Shown piece by piece: positions 38,277-50,700 of a DNA stretch of 64,000 nt. The notes beneath the pieces were generated by a model that had not been told where the DNA came from, did not search any database, and worked only from the letters and a program-made list of their open reading frames with translations. Positions within the stretch are counted from its first letter, which is position 1. Every line of letters begins with the position of its first letter. Source of the stretch: Rhopalosiphum padi (lineage: Eukaryota > Arthropoda > Insecta > Hemiptera > Aphididae). The stretch lies in NCBI RefSeq assembly GCF_020882245.1, contig NC_083597.1, positions 77,602,152 to 77,666,151 of the forward strand, in the 5' to 3' direction. The translations under genes were made by a program, and so were the position numbers.

Positions 38277-39710
38277 ATGTCTAGCGATAACGTTCATCAT
38301 GAACACACGTTCGCATGCACGTCCACTCCGTTATCGGTCCCCGTAATTACTTCGGGTCCGCCAAACATGGCGCCGCCTCAACCACCACAAATCTAAAAAT
38401 CAAAACGGCATTTGTCCTCGCCTTCTAGCCAACCCATCACCACAAGAAGAAAAGAAAATCAAGCAATATACATCACCAAATCGATATGCGGCACTGGCCA
38501 AGGTCACTGACGGCGAAATCGAAAATGAGGTATTTCAATCAAACGATATAATAGTAACCTGTGAGCAACTATATAAAACTAAAATCACACCTATGCCTAC
38601 CCGAATACCGGCGATCTACATAAAGAACGTCACCAATTTCTCAATATTCATTAAGAAAATAATATCACTCACAGGCACTAACGATATTTCATTTAAGTCC
38701 ACACCATCATTTATTATAACCCGCCCCAACAACCTCATAACCTACAGTAATCAATTACTTAAAAGAAACCGACGCCGAATTTCACTCTTTTCGGCCGCAC
38801 TGCAAACGGCAATACAAAGCAGTAATCAGAAATCTGCATCACTCCACTATCATAACTGATATTACAAACGCCCTGGCTGAACTTGGACACTCGGCCACGC
38901 GCGTGGTTAATATCAAAAAGAACTATCGTCCCTTACCACTGTTCCACGTAGAACTGGCTCTTAAAGGAAACAATAAAGAAATCTTAAAAATTACAAAATT
39001 TCTTCACTCCGCAGTATTGATTGAAAAACCACATACAAAACGCAAAAACCCGCCTCAATGCTACACATACCAAGCTTACAGTCATACGCGCAACTACTGT
39101 AGTCAGCAGCTCAGATGTGTTAAATGCGGCGAAAATCGCTTAACTGATATGTGCACCAAAGATAGTAGCCTCCCGGCTAAATGTGCACTATATGCCCTGG
39201 TGCACACACAGCATCATACAAAGGTTATATCATTTACAAAAAACTGACAAAATCTACAAACAAACCAAAAAAGATAGAAATTTAAAAAATTCCAAAACAA
39301 CAAGGCATTTCACGTTGTCATGCATCGCATGCACCCCCGTCCGGTCCATCATATGCCAGAGTAACAGCCGCCCAACCAATATCAATATCCAGTACTACAA
39401 ATTCAAATTCAAATTCAATGTCAAACATCTTGAACGAACTCAAAATATTATTAAATCCATTAATTTCTCTAATAACTGTAATTTTAAGTAAAGTCACAAC
39501 AATATTCCCATAGCAGTCATTATTTCCAATATTAAATCTTTTATCAACAAACCTCATTACAATTATCTACAATCCCCATACCATATTCTATTTGTATAAA
39601 CCGTAATCTAAACTTCTAAACTGTAATCTACAAACTTGTAATAGTATACAATAGTGTATAGTGCACAATATGCTGAAACATTTAATTATAATAAATAAAA
39701 AAAAAAAATT
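38277..39710 (+). pseudogene. Decayed Jockey-type non-LTR retrotransposon, ORF1 (gag-like)
   Basis: Several frame-shifted pieces read as one LINE ORF1. The start is near 38277, with a Pro-rich segment. Residues PAIYIKNVTNF and the following text lie in the 38593-38859 frame. Then the 38850-39245 frame has the ELGHSATRV and PLPLFHVELALKGNNKEI segment and remains of a CCHC knuckle array: CVKCGENRLTDMC is intact, while the first knuckle (CYTYQAYSHTRNYC) has lost a cysteine to tyrosine. A later frame gives SYARVTAAQP and LLNPLISLI, as in ORF1 C-termini. No ORF2 (endonuclease or reverse transcriptase) follows, and an A-rich tail ends the copy near 39690-39705. It is therefore a dead, internally deleted or truncated copy. 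Confidence 0.78.
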
Positions 39711-42445
39711 AATATTATAATTCATATTTTAAATAACCTAACCTCATTATTACACCCATACATCTAATAAAAATTATTATTTCTAAATACATTTTTTTCA
39801 CTTATTTAATTAAATTTTTTGGATCATTTTTTGAAGTTTTCAGAGCATTTTAGCATATTTTTTTTAGGGCATTTTTGTGTATTTTTAGGTCATCAACATC
39901 CTAACTAGTGATTATAATCATAGAAAAGTAAGATTATCAACGATGATTGAAGATAATATTTTGGCAATTAATGATACAGTAGAACTGGTAAAATTACGGT
40001 TTAAAATTGTACATTACCTATCTTATATATTTGACTGTATAGTATTTTACAGTACCGTTTTATAGGGGGCTTAGCCCTCCCCTACCTAAACTATAGTTAC
40101 CATTTACGGCTATTATACAGTATATAGCATGTACAACATACGAAAACACTAATAACACAATAACATTGTAAATTTGCAACTACGATTTCTCGATTTTTTA
40201 CAAATATTTTTATCGGTGGTATCTACTTAGTGGTCAAGTAGGCCAAGTAGCAAGTTTCAAACCCATCCACCCACACACCAACTAAATTTACTAAGACCAA
40301 TGTAATATTTTTAGGTTCTTCTTTAGTTAAATTTTTCATTAACTTTTACATTTTATGATATATATACAATTATTTTTACTTGAATGATCAATCTTCTGTT
40401 GTCGTAGCAAAAAACTTACATACATAGAAGTGTGTTTATGATTTTGGCGCCCTGGATGCAAAAATAAATTGGCACCCTTGTTCTCCCTAAAATAAAACTT
40501 AAACCCTAAACATTAAATTTCTAGAGTTCTAGCGCGGCGCCACTTTAATAGACTTATAATTTGGCACCTAGGACGATTGGCCCCTCTCTAAATAAGCCTC
40601 TGTACACTCATCTATAATAATAAGTATTTTGTTATGTTTATGTTTTTTCATATATTATGAAAATTTCAAGAGCCTTGCAAGAGTCTTGCGCAAGACCAAG
40701 ACCAAGATTTTGAAAGACTTGGTCTTAATCTTGTATTGATCATCATTCATCACTAACCATGAGTGTACATGAATTATACTTTACGTAAACTAAACATTTT
40801 AAAGTGTTATTAGTTTACACGACAAGCAATTTTAGATATTCAAATTAATTATTAAAATATTTAAAAAACTATACATTTCCTTTATTTTGTGACTTAAGTA
40901 CGTGTTCAATTTTTCAAGTATCAAAAATCGCCTTGATCAAAACCAAGAAGACTAGAATACAAATTCAAATTTGTTTTCAAAAATAAAATCAATCAAACCC
41001 AAGTTTCACAGTTTTGTCTGGTTTATTGGTTGTTTTACATGTTTTTTTTGACCTGCTTCAACCTTCAAAAGTTTTTCGACAAAATATAATTTTATTTAAC
41101 ATAATAATAATAAAAATAGTAAAATAAACAAAAATGTATCATTAAATTTTCTTAGTAATATATACAAGGCTGCTAGAATCAATTTCGTATGCGCAATTAT
41201 TATTAGCATTGAATTCAAATTTAACAAATATATTACACTGATTTACTCAATTATGGAGGTACACTCGACACCTACTGTAAGCAATGGAGTTACCTATTAT
41301 CCTTTTTTTTTCCAGTAATTTATATCCTCCCAATTGTTGATAGTATTTTATTCTTGGCTTCGTGTTAAAAAATTATCTACCTAGCTGCTTAAATAAGATA
41401 TAGAAAAATAATTTTAAACATTTTATTATATAGTGAAATAAAATTATTAAAGTTCTATTAAGAAAAATTCTTGAATTTTGTTTTGACAACATGAACCAAT
41501 ATAAGATTTAGTTGATAAGGTTTTTAATTATAATAAATGTGTTTAACTTAATTGCTTAATAACTTATCCTCACTCTGGATATGAAAATATTATAAACTTT
41601 TTAAATTTTAAAACATTAAAGGATAGAAAAAAACAATTTTATATAACCTTCCTATTCAAACTCCTTAATAATAAAATAGACGATTCTTCCCTCCTAAGCA
41701 ACATCATTTTAAAAACAACTAATAGAAACACTCGAAATAAAGAATTATTTTTTATAAAACCCTACACTCAAAGTTATATGTCTCGTACTCCAACAAATAT
41801 TTTATTGTCTAGTGGAAATTCAGTAAATAATTTAGATTTTTTTTCTCTATTACTTAATATTTCAATACTTATTATTATAAACTTTTATATTTTATCTTTA
41901 TTTTTTTTTTATTGTATAAATACTTAAATATGTTATAATCTTATATTTATGTATCTCTAATATTATTCATTTTTTTTTCAAATGTATACCCTATGTTCTA
42001 TGTGAATTGGACTAACGTCCGTTAATAAATAAATAAATAATCAATGATATTGTAATATATATAGGTAAAAATAATTTATAGTCAGTTTAGTGTTATTTGT
42101 GGACATGTGGTATAGCCGATGTAGGTATTATATTAGCAAATTACTATATCTAGCAATATAGTTGATTATAATAAATGTTTTTAAAATGTTTTCGTAAGAG
42201 AATTTTAAAATGTAATGTTTATTTTTAAATTTTAACTGATAAATTCATTGTTAAGTTATACAATTCTTAATAATATTATTAGGTAGTTCCATTTTTTATT
42301 TTTTTAAATCTATATTATCATATTACTTAAAAGTTTTTAAATTATTTTATTTTTATTTTAATAATTATTATTTTTACATGCAATTACTGAATTTAATGAA
42401 ATTTATATTATCCGTAGATCTTCTTCTTCTATATATATATATATT
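39711..42445. other. AT-rich intergenic region
   Basis: I see no gene. Short low-copy-looking patches occur (for example 40430-40620) but no open frame with family features. The stretch 41640-42035 reads like a degraded LINE 3' end: an out-of-frame coding-like segment followed by AATAAATAAATAAAT near 42020. This is too weak for a firm call. Confidence 0.4.
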
Positions 42446-43971
42446 TTAAGGTGTATGACTGCAGTAGGCGAATGTTGACAGTCACCGGTGTAAGTCGACA
42501 TTTACCAAAAATCGTAGTGAATGTTGACAAATGATCTTAACGCGTTCTTACTTCTTACACCGGTGATTGTTCAAATCAGTGGCGAAGCGTCATAGGAGAC
42601 AATGACACAACGTCTACCCACTAAGAAATTAGAACACAGAAAAAATAATTTTGTTTTATAAAATATTTATAAATTTTAACGTTATTTATATTATAAAAAT
42701 GATATATGTTTTAATATTTGTTAAAATTGGTTTTTTGTTGTACAGTTATAGTCTTTAAGAATTATTAAAATAGATTAGATGCTCGCCATACGGCATATTA
42801 TCGTATATGACCCGCACGGTCATTCCAAATATTATATTATATCAAAGATATAAGTTTATAAGTTGCATTGCAACGTCTCCCAAATATGGGCGCGCGGGTA
42901 CAGGGGGGATTTTAATGTAAGTGGGGTTTACTATCTTCGCTATGAGACACGTCTCGGATTCGGATTTCCTCAATTATCGACATCGCCATCGTCCCCTGTA
43001 AATTGCTATTACTGATAGCCGATAGGTAACTACGTGTTTCTTAATATTGTTGTTTTTATATTGTAGTTTGTCCTCATGGCTGATGATATAACTTATGACA
43101 TTTTGAACGATGGAATTATTAATTACTCATACGAATAAAAAATGTATTATCGAATAGGTAAAATAAAAAGGAAGGAATCCAAGCGTATTAGTGTAATTTT
43201 ATTCAATGTCTCCCCAACTAAAAACTTAAGCTTCGCCACTTGTTCACATTTACAATTAATGTTGGCAAATGTTGACCAGTGACCACACATGAAACACGAT
43301 GTAAATCACTATACTAAAAGGTATTTTCTTATTATTTTATAGAATTAAGACGTTATTGTCCAGTCACAATATGCGTTGGAGACGTTTTAACGTTAGTATA
43401 AATATGTTATGACATGATTGGCATGAGATAATCCGAATGATATTATGGATAAACTAATCGTCCTGTTGAAACTAAAACTTTTCATTATGTAAAGAACGAA
43501 GAACTACTCGAAGTTCATATAAAAACTGGTCATAGAGGACGAACCAGAATGATGAACGAATTGCGGAACCAATTCAAAAATAAATTGTAAAAAAATATAA
43601 TACCAACAAATGTAACTGTATAAGAATGGGGGAATACTCTGTAACAGTAAATGTCACGATAGTTAACCGTGTTGTAATAAATTTAACTTAAAAAATTAAT
43701 ACTAGGTACTTAATCTATTAGCTAAAAAATTAATTTGTTAAACTATGAGTATATTTATTTATGAATTTATTACCTATATATTTGATTATATATGTTGTCA
43801 GGTATGTCAACTACATTCAGTAAATAACTATTGCATTTATCAACAAACACTGGTAAAAGTCTACATTCTGAGATATTTGTAAAAATTGATAACATTCACT
43901 AAAATGATCGGTAAATGTCAACATACACCGGTGACTGTCAATATTTACTGCCATGCGGTCATACACCTTAA
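42446..43971. mobile_element. TTAA-flanked element of 1.5 kb with long imperfect TIRs
   Basis: TTAA at 42446-42449 and 43968-43971 flanks termini that are inverted copies: GGTGTATGACTGCAGTAGGC at the left and, read from the right end, GGTGTATGACCGCATGGCAG. The arms share TTGACAGTCACCGGTGTA and continue imperfectly for roughly 80-100 bp. TTAA target sites are characteristic of piggyBac-type elements. No transposase ORF remains. A separate element (42577-43241) has inserted inside. Confidence 0.75.
42577..43241. mobile_element. hAT-like element nested in the TTAA element
   Basis: The termini are CAGTGGCGAAGC at the left and GCTTCGCCACTT at the right, flanked by GTTCAAAT (42569-42576) and GTTCACAT (43242-43249), a 7-of-8 direct repeat. 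The left end continues ATAGGAGACAATGA and the right end is preceded by CAATGTCTCCCC, extending the inverted similarity. No ORF is present. Confidence 0.75.
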
Positions 43972-44702
43972 CATATATAATATATATAAAACAGTATGCT
44001 AAATTGCTAACTAACTAGTTGTTGACATAATGATTATGTTAAATAAAAACATTTAAATAAAACTATTTAAAAAAGCTTCACAACTACAGTTAATAATCAA
44101 TAAGCAATAGGTAATAAAATGAAAATGAAGATTAATAAATAAGATGTTGCTTATACGGCTGTACGACTTTAGAATATAAATATTAGATACCGTGTATAAT
44201 ACGTATATTAAATTATTAAATAGTAAATAGATATACAGCTGATACATATGCGCTTATGATTATAAACAGATTAAAGACACTGTGAAAACTATAAAAGTTA
44301 TACCTAATATAGTATTATATCGACTACTACAGTACTACGTGTCTACGTACCATATTGTCCATAGTATATTATTCTGGAATGAGAATAAAAATTAATTTTA
44401 TGTTTCCGAATAAATGATTCTATTTTTATTTTTTTATAAATGTTCTTTATAGTGTACGGCTGAAATAAACAAAAATGGATTTTATATTATTTGCGTGAGC
44501 TTATTACTCTATTAGCAACCGTTAATATATGATTCATTTGTCTTATTGCATTCATTGGATTGTACTTTTTGACAAAAAAACCGCGTTCATAGAATATTTA
44601 ATAAAAAACAATTAGTTTTTTTCATCTTTCTGATAGAAAGCTATACTTATTTTCAATAAGTTAACCTTTACGTGACATACCGCAAGTTTTCAAGAAAAGT
44701 CG
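43972..44702. other. AT-rich DNA upstream of the tandem-exon gene
   Basis: No gene is visible. It may hold the promoter or an upstream (possibly signal-peptide) exon of the gene starting at 44703. A weak acceptor-like TTTTCAAG lies at about 44687-44694, eight bases before the ATG. Confidence 0.4.
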
Positions 44703-47700
44703 ATGAAAATGGAAGGATTACAGAACTTTATCAAATTAGATCTAACTACGAAACCAGTAATAGAAACAGAGAAAATTGAAACTGTCGCTGAAAGAAGTAT
44801 ATACGAATTACCAGAAAAAAAAGTAGATGATGATTCTCAAATGAAAATACAACAACTTCGTGAAATACTTTGGAAGCATACACAAAACTCTAACATTATT
44901 GGTAACTGGTTTCAGGTACGTTCATAATCTATATAGTTAATTGTATTTATTATACTACTAATAATTAGGGCTCGGATTTTAAAGCAAATGCTTCTTTTTA
45001 TATATTTAAGATAAAAATCTAATTTTTATACATAATTCGTTTCACGTTAATCTGATTCGAAATAAACGAATTTATTTTTGCTTTTTTTTGCTTTTTAATA
45101 TAAATGCTTTTTTTGCTTTTTTATTGCTTTCTTCAGTTATTCTAGTTGTGTAATTTTTATTTGTTTGTTACGCTATAGTAATTAAAAAAATGTTCATATA
45201 ATTTATAAGAAATGTCAAAACCCGTAATAAATTATTATATAAAAGTATTTATTTACTTAATAAGAAATGTGAAAATCCGTAATAATGACCGTGACCGTAC
45301 CATTAGTGCGAAACGTCATTAAATGTAATGATTGAAATGTATAGCTTATCGATCTACAGATAGCTTATGGGTCGATAGCTTATCGACTATTGCATATAGT
45401 TTATAGATTTTAGTTTTTATTCAGTTTTATAAAATTATAACCTAATTCGTGTAAATTTTTAGTCGTGCTTTTTTTTGCTTTTTTTAAAAATAAATATGCT
45501 TCATTTTTGATTTTTTTAAACAATTTTATGCTTTTTTTGTTATTTATTATGCTTTAAAATCCGAGCCCTACTAATAATAATATGTATATATTGTATATAG
45601 AGGGCCGGATCTAGGGGAAAGCAAACTTTTCCGGGAGGTTTTGTTCGGGGGGCGCAAAATAACCAAAAATTAAGTGAATATAACAGTTTTTATTTATTAT
45701 ATAGAGTATAGACAATAGACTCTATATAATAAATTAATAAATAAAAACTGTTATATTATAATACTCTATAATATACCAATTATGGGAAAAAGTCAACGAG
45801 GATTATTTGTGTATATCAGTATAATAAACACATTTTTTCTGTACCTATTTATTGGGTACATTGTATTGCTAATATATCAATACAATTTGTAGTCTGTCGT
45901 CTGTGTACCTACAGAATACAATTACTAAGTATAAGGTCTATGCAAATTATACGATAGACGACAGGTGCTAATTTTATACTTTTCCCCGGGTAAAAAATAT
46001 ATTATAGATCCGGCGCTGTGTATATAATAGAATATATTATACAGCCCTCGATTACACCATCTAACTATAAATCAATTTATAGTTAAAAAATTTTTAAATT
46101 ATCACATATCTTAAACTAATGATGAAAAATCAAACAAAAACTATTGTTATAGTTTTACGAAATATTTAAAGTATATAATATATTACTAATTATTAATTAG
46201 GTAATACACAAAATATAATATGATGTGTAAGTGCATAGAATAACAAAATACTTAAAATAGTAGATACATACCTAATTTTTTTAATAAAAATAAGAATACT
46301 GAACAGCAAATAATATTATAAGAGTATAAGACGCATATATCAAAGGATAAGTGTTCTTTTTGTAGGAATAGTTAAAATATGAATATTTTTGAATGACAAC
46401 ATTAGCTGTTTATAAATATAAATATTTTAAATAGATATGATTATAATAAATAAGCATAACTCAATTGATTCTAATTAAAAAACAGCTAATAATTACTTAC
46501 TTATACTGTTTTATATATTTGTTCTTTCGAGAATATTAGTAAGTAGGTAACTTTTAATATTTATTTTTATAAATACTGACTATTAATATACTGTAAAATA
46601 ATATTATATTATATATATTATTAAATAATATTTATGGTAGAATAAATATAATTATTCATAGGTGAGGAACAGAGTAATGATTAATTTTGTTTAAATTATA
46701 AGAACATAACAGAATTTAATATTGAATATAACATATCTTTTATCTAAATATTGGTGGCTGGTGCCACAGATAATTATTATTAAAATTAATGCAAAAGATT
46801 TCAACTTATAGGATTTTCTCATGAATGGAAAAAAATTAATATGAAAATGAACTTCTTGATTCTCTAGCAAAATAAGGTTGTTTTATACTTTTATTTTTTG
46901 TCCTATGCCAATGAAGTCAACATTTTTAGATGGACAAACATCAGTAGATCATAATAAATATTTAAATAAATAAATTAAAATCTATTTATATAAACTGCCT
47001 ATTTTGTAGTGTTGAGAATAATAACTAATAATTTATTGTTGTATTAAGCTTTAAATGAAATATATATTCAAATAAGAAATGTAAGTATTTAAAAATTAAG
47101 TTAAGTAAACAATCATAGGTTATTGGTCTATTAGTATACGACCATATGTAATAAATAAAATTGCGCAATTATTTCAAATAAGTTAAATAACAAAACATAC
47201 AAGTAGGTTAAAATAACAATTATAACAATTTAATAAAACATACTTTAGCTATGGAAAGAAGACAATAGTATAAATTATACTTAGTCAATAAGATAACTAG
47301 GTTCAGACATGAAAAAACATAATGTAATTAATATAAAAGGAGGATGGAAACTCCAAGCGGGGATCAGTGGTGATGATCGTGTGACTCGGTCACCACTGAA
47401 CACCGCGTGTTCAATAAAGTATTATTAAATATTTCGTGTGTTAATTTATTATATATTTCGAGCAATCGGAGTATTCGGAGTATACGACATTATCTAGATA
47501 GAGATAAAGAAAATTGTACTCAATTTTATGTAGCTAAAGAAAAAAATTAATACTTTTTATCTAGATAAACATAAGATAATTTCATTTTTAATTTTGCAAA
47601 CATTTAGAAATATAAGTATAGATATTAGGTAACTACAATTATAATTTAAAGCATTTAAAAAAATAAACAAAAAATAAAATCGTTTATTAATTAAAACGTT

Positions 47701-50700
47701 TTAAAATGCATTCGCTAATACAATAATAAAAATGAACACTTCAATTTTAAAAAATAAAAATAAAATACAATTTTAAATAAAAAGATAGCAAGTCAATCAC
47801 TAAAATTATTAAAATAAAAAACTTACATTTGAAAAAATAATAATAAATTAAGTTTAAATAATAGACAATAATTCAACCACACAAATCAACAATTTTATCC
47901 CTTAACCTGGTCACCACTGGGTGATAAAAATTGGATTCCCTTAATCCTTACTAAATAATCTATCAACTGGTGATCAGGATAGAATTTAAATATTAAATTT
48001 TAAGAAAAATTTTTGGTACGGTAAACTAAATAATCTAGATAAGTACTCGTAGATAACAAGAACAATATCTAGATGAAGATGTAAATGGGAGAATTAAAAA
48101 TTATATAGATAAGTTGAATGAAAAAATTTTCTTATCTAAAAAATTTATCTAGGTATTTCCCCACACTGTTTATTTGGATCAGGACGATACAGACGAAATT
48201 CCAAAGGAAGAACCTGTATTGGATAAAGATGATTCCATAAATGAACATAATAATGATGGTAGTAATGACATACCCAATTTCGGTCAAACGTTCAATCTGA
48301 ATCCTTTGGCAGAGGAGTACATATACCTCGGTCAAAGCTTGGATCTGATTAATAATAATGTACAAGATATATATAATACAGGTACAAGTGAAAATTTATT
48401 ACACCTTCTGAAAAACCTCAGATAATTGAACACATTCTTACTAATAGGATATCTAATAAAAAATATTGTAAATTTTATAGACGATATGCCGACAAATGAT
48501 ACGTTTGTTTCAAACGTTGAACACAATAATGATGGTGGTATTGGCATACACGCTTTCGGTGAAACATTCAATCTGAATCCCTTGGCAGAGGAGTACATAT
48601 ATCTCGGTCAAAGCTTGAATCTGATTAATAATAATGTACAAGATATATATAATACCGGTAAAGTGAAAATTTATTACACCTTGTGAAAAACCTCAGATAG
48701 CTGAACACATTCTTACTAATAGGATGTCTAATAAAATATATTGTAAATTTTATAGACCATATGCCGACAAATGATACGTTTGTATCAAACGTTGAACATA
48801 ATAATGATGGTGGTATTGGCATACCAGATTTCGGTCAAAGATTCTATCTGTATCCCTTGGCAGAGGAGTACATATATCACGGTCAAAGCTTGGATCTGAT
48901 TAACAATAATGTACAGGATATATATAATACTGGTACAAGTGAAAATTTATTACACCTTGTGAAAAACCTCAGATAGCTGAACACATTCTTACTAATAGGA
49001 TATCTAATAAAAAATATTGTAAATTTTATAGACCATATGCCGACAAATGATACGTTTGTATCAAACGTTGAACATAATAATGATGGTGGTATTGGCATAC
49101 CCGATTTCGGTCAAAGATTCTATCTGTATCCCTTGGCAGAGGAGTACATATATCACGGTCAAAGCTTGGATCTGATTAACAATAATGTACAAGATATATA
49201 TAATACTGGTACAAGTGAAAATTTATTACACCTTGTGAAAAACCTCAGATAGCTGAACACATTCTTACTAATAGGATATCTAATAAAAAATATTGTAAAT
49301 TTTATAGACCATATGCCGACAAATGATACGTTTGTATCAAACGTTGAACACAATAATGATGGTAGTATTGGCATACCCTCTTTCAGTGAAACATTCAATC
49401 TGAACCCCTCGACAGAGGAGTACATATATCTCGGTCAAAGCTTGGATCTGATTAATAATAATGTACAAGGTAAATATATTACCGGTACATGTGAAAATTT
49501 ATTACACCTTGTGAAAAACCTCAGATAGTTGAACACATTCTTACTAATAGGATATCTAATAAAAAATATTGTAAATTTTATAGACCATATGCCGACAAAT
49601 GATACGTTTGTATCAAACGTTGAACACAATAATGATGGTGGTATTGGCATACACGCTTTCGGTGAAACATTCAATCTGAATCCCTTGGCAGAGGAGTACA
49701 TATATCTCGGTCAAAGCTTGGATCTGATTAATAATAATGTACAAGATATATATAATACCGGTAAAGTGAAAATTTATTACACCTTGTGAAAAACCTCAGA
49801 TAGTTGAACACATTCTTACTTAGGATATCTAATAAAAAATATTGTACATTTTATAGACGATATGCCGACAAATGATACGTTTGTTTCAAACATTGAACAC
49901 AATAATGATGGTGGTATTGGCATACACGCTTTCGGTGAAACATTCAATCTGAATCCCTTGGCAGAGGAGTACATATATCTCGGTCAAAGCTTGGATCTGA
50001 TTAATAATAATGTACAAGATATATATAATACCGGTAAAGTGAAAATTTATTACACCTTGTGAAAAACCTCAGATAGTTGAACACATTCTAACTAATAGGA
50101 TATCTAATAAAAAATATTGTAAATTTTATAGACGATATGCCGACAAATGATACGTTTGTTTCAAACATTGAACACAATAATGATGGTGGTATTGGCATAC
50201 ACGCTTTCGGTGAAACATTCAATCTGAATCCCTTGGCAGAGGAGTACATATATCTCGGTCAAAGCTTGGATCTGATTAATAATAATGTACAAGATATATA
50301 TAATACAGGTACAAGTGAAAATTTATTACACCTTGTGAAAAACCTCAGATAGTTGAACACATTCTTACTAATAGGATATCTAATTAAAAATATTGTAAAT
50401 TTTATAGACGATATGCCGACAAATGACACGTATGTTTCAAACGTTGAACAGAATAATGATGGTAGTATTGACATACCCGATTTCGGTCAAACGTCCAATC
50501 TGAATCCCTCGACAGAGGAGTACATATATCTCGATCAAAGCTTGGATCTGATTGTTAACAATATACAAAAGGATATATATAATACGGGTACAAGTGAAAA
50601 TTTTTTACACCTTGTGAAAAACCTCAGATAGTTGAACACATTCTTACTAATAGGATATCTAATTAAAAATATTGTAAATTTTATAGACGATATGCCGACA

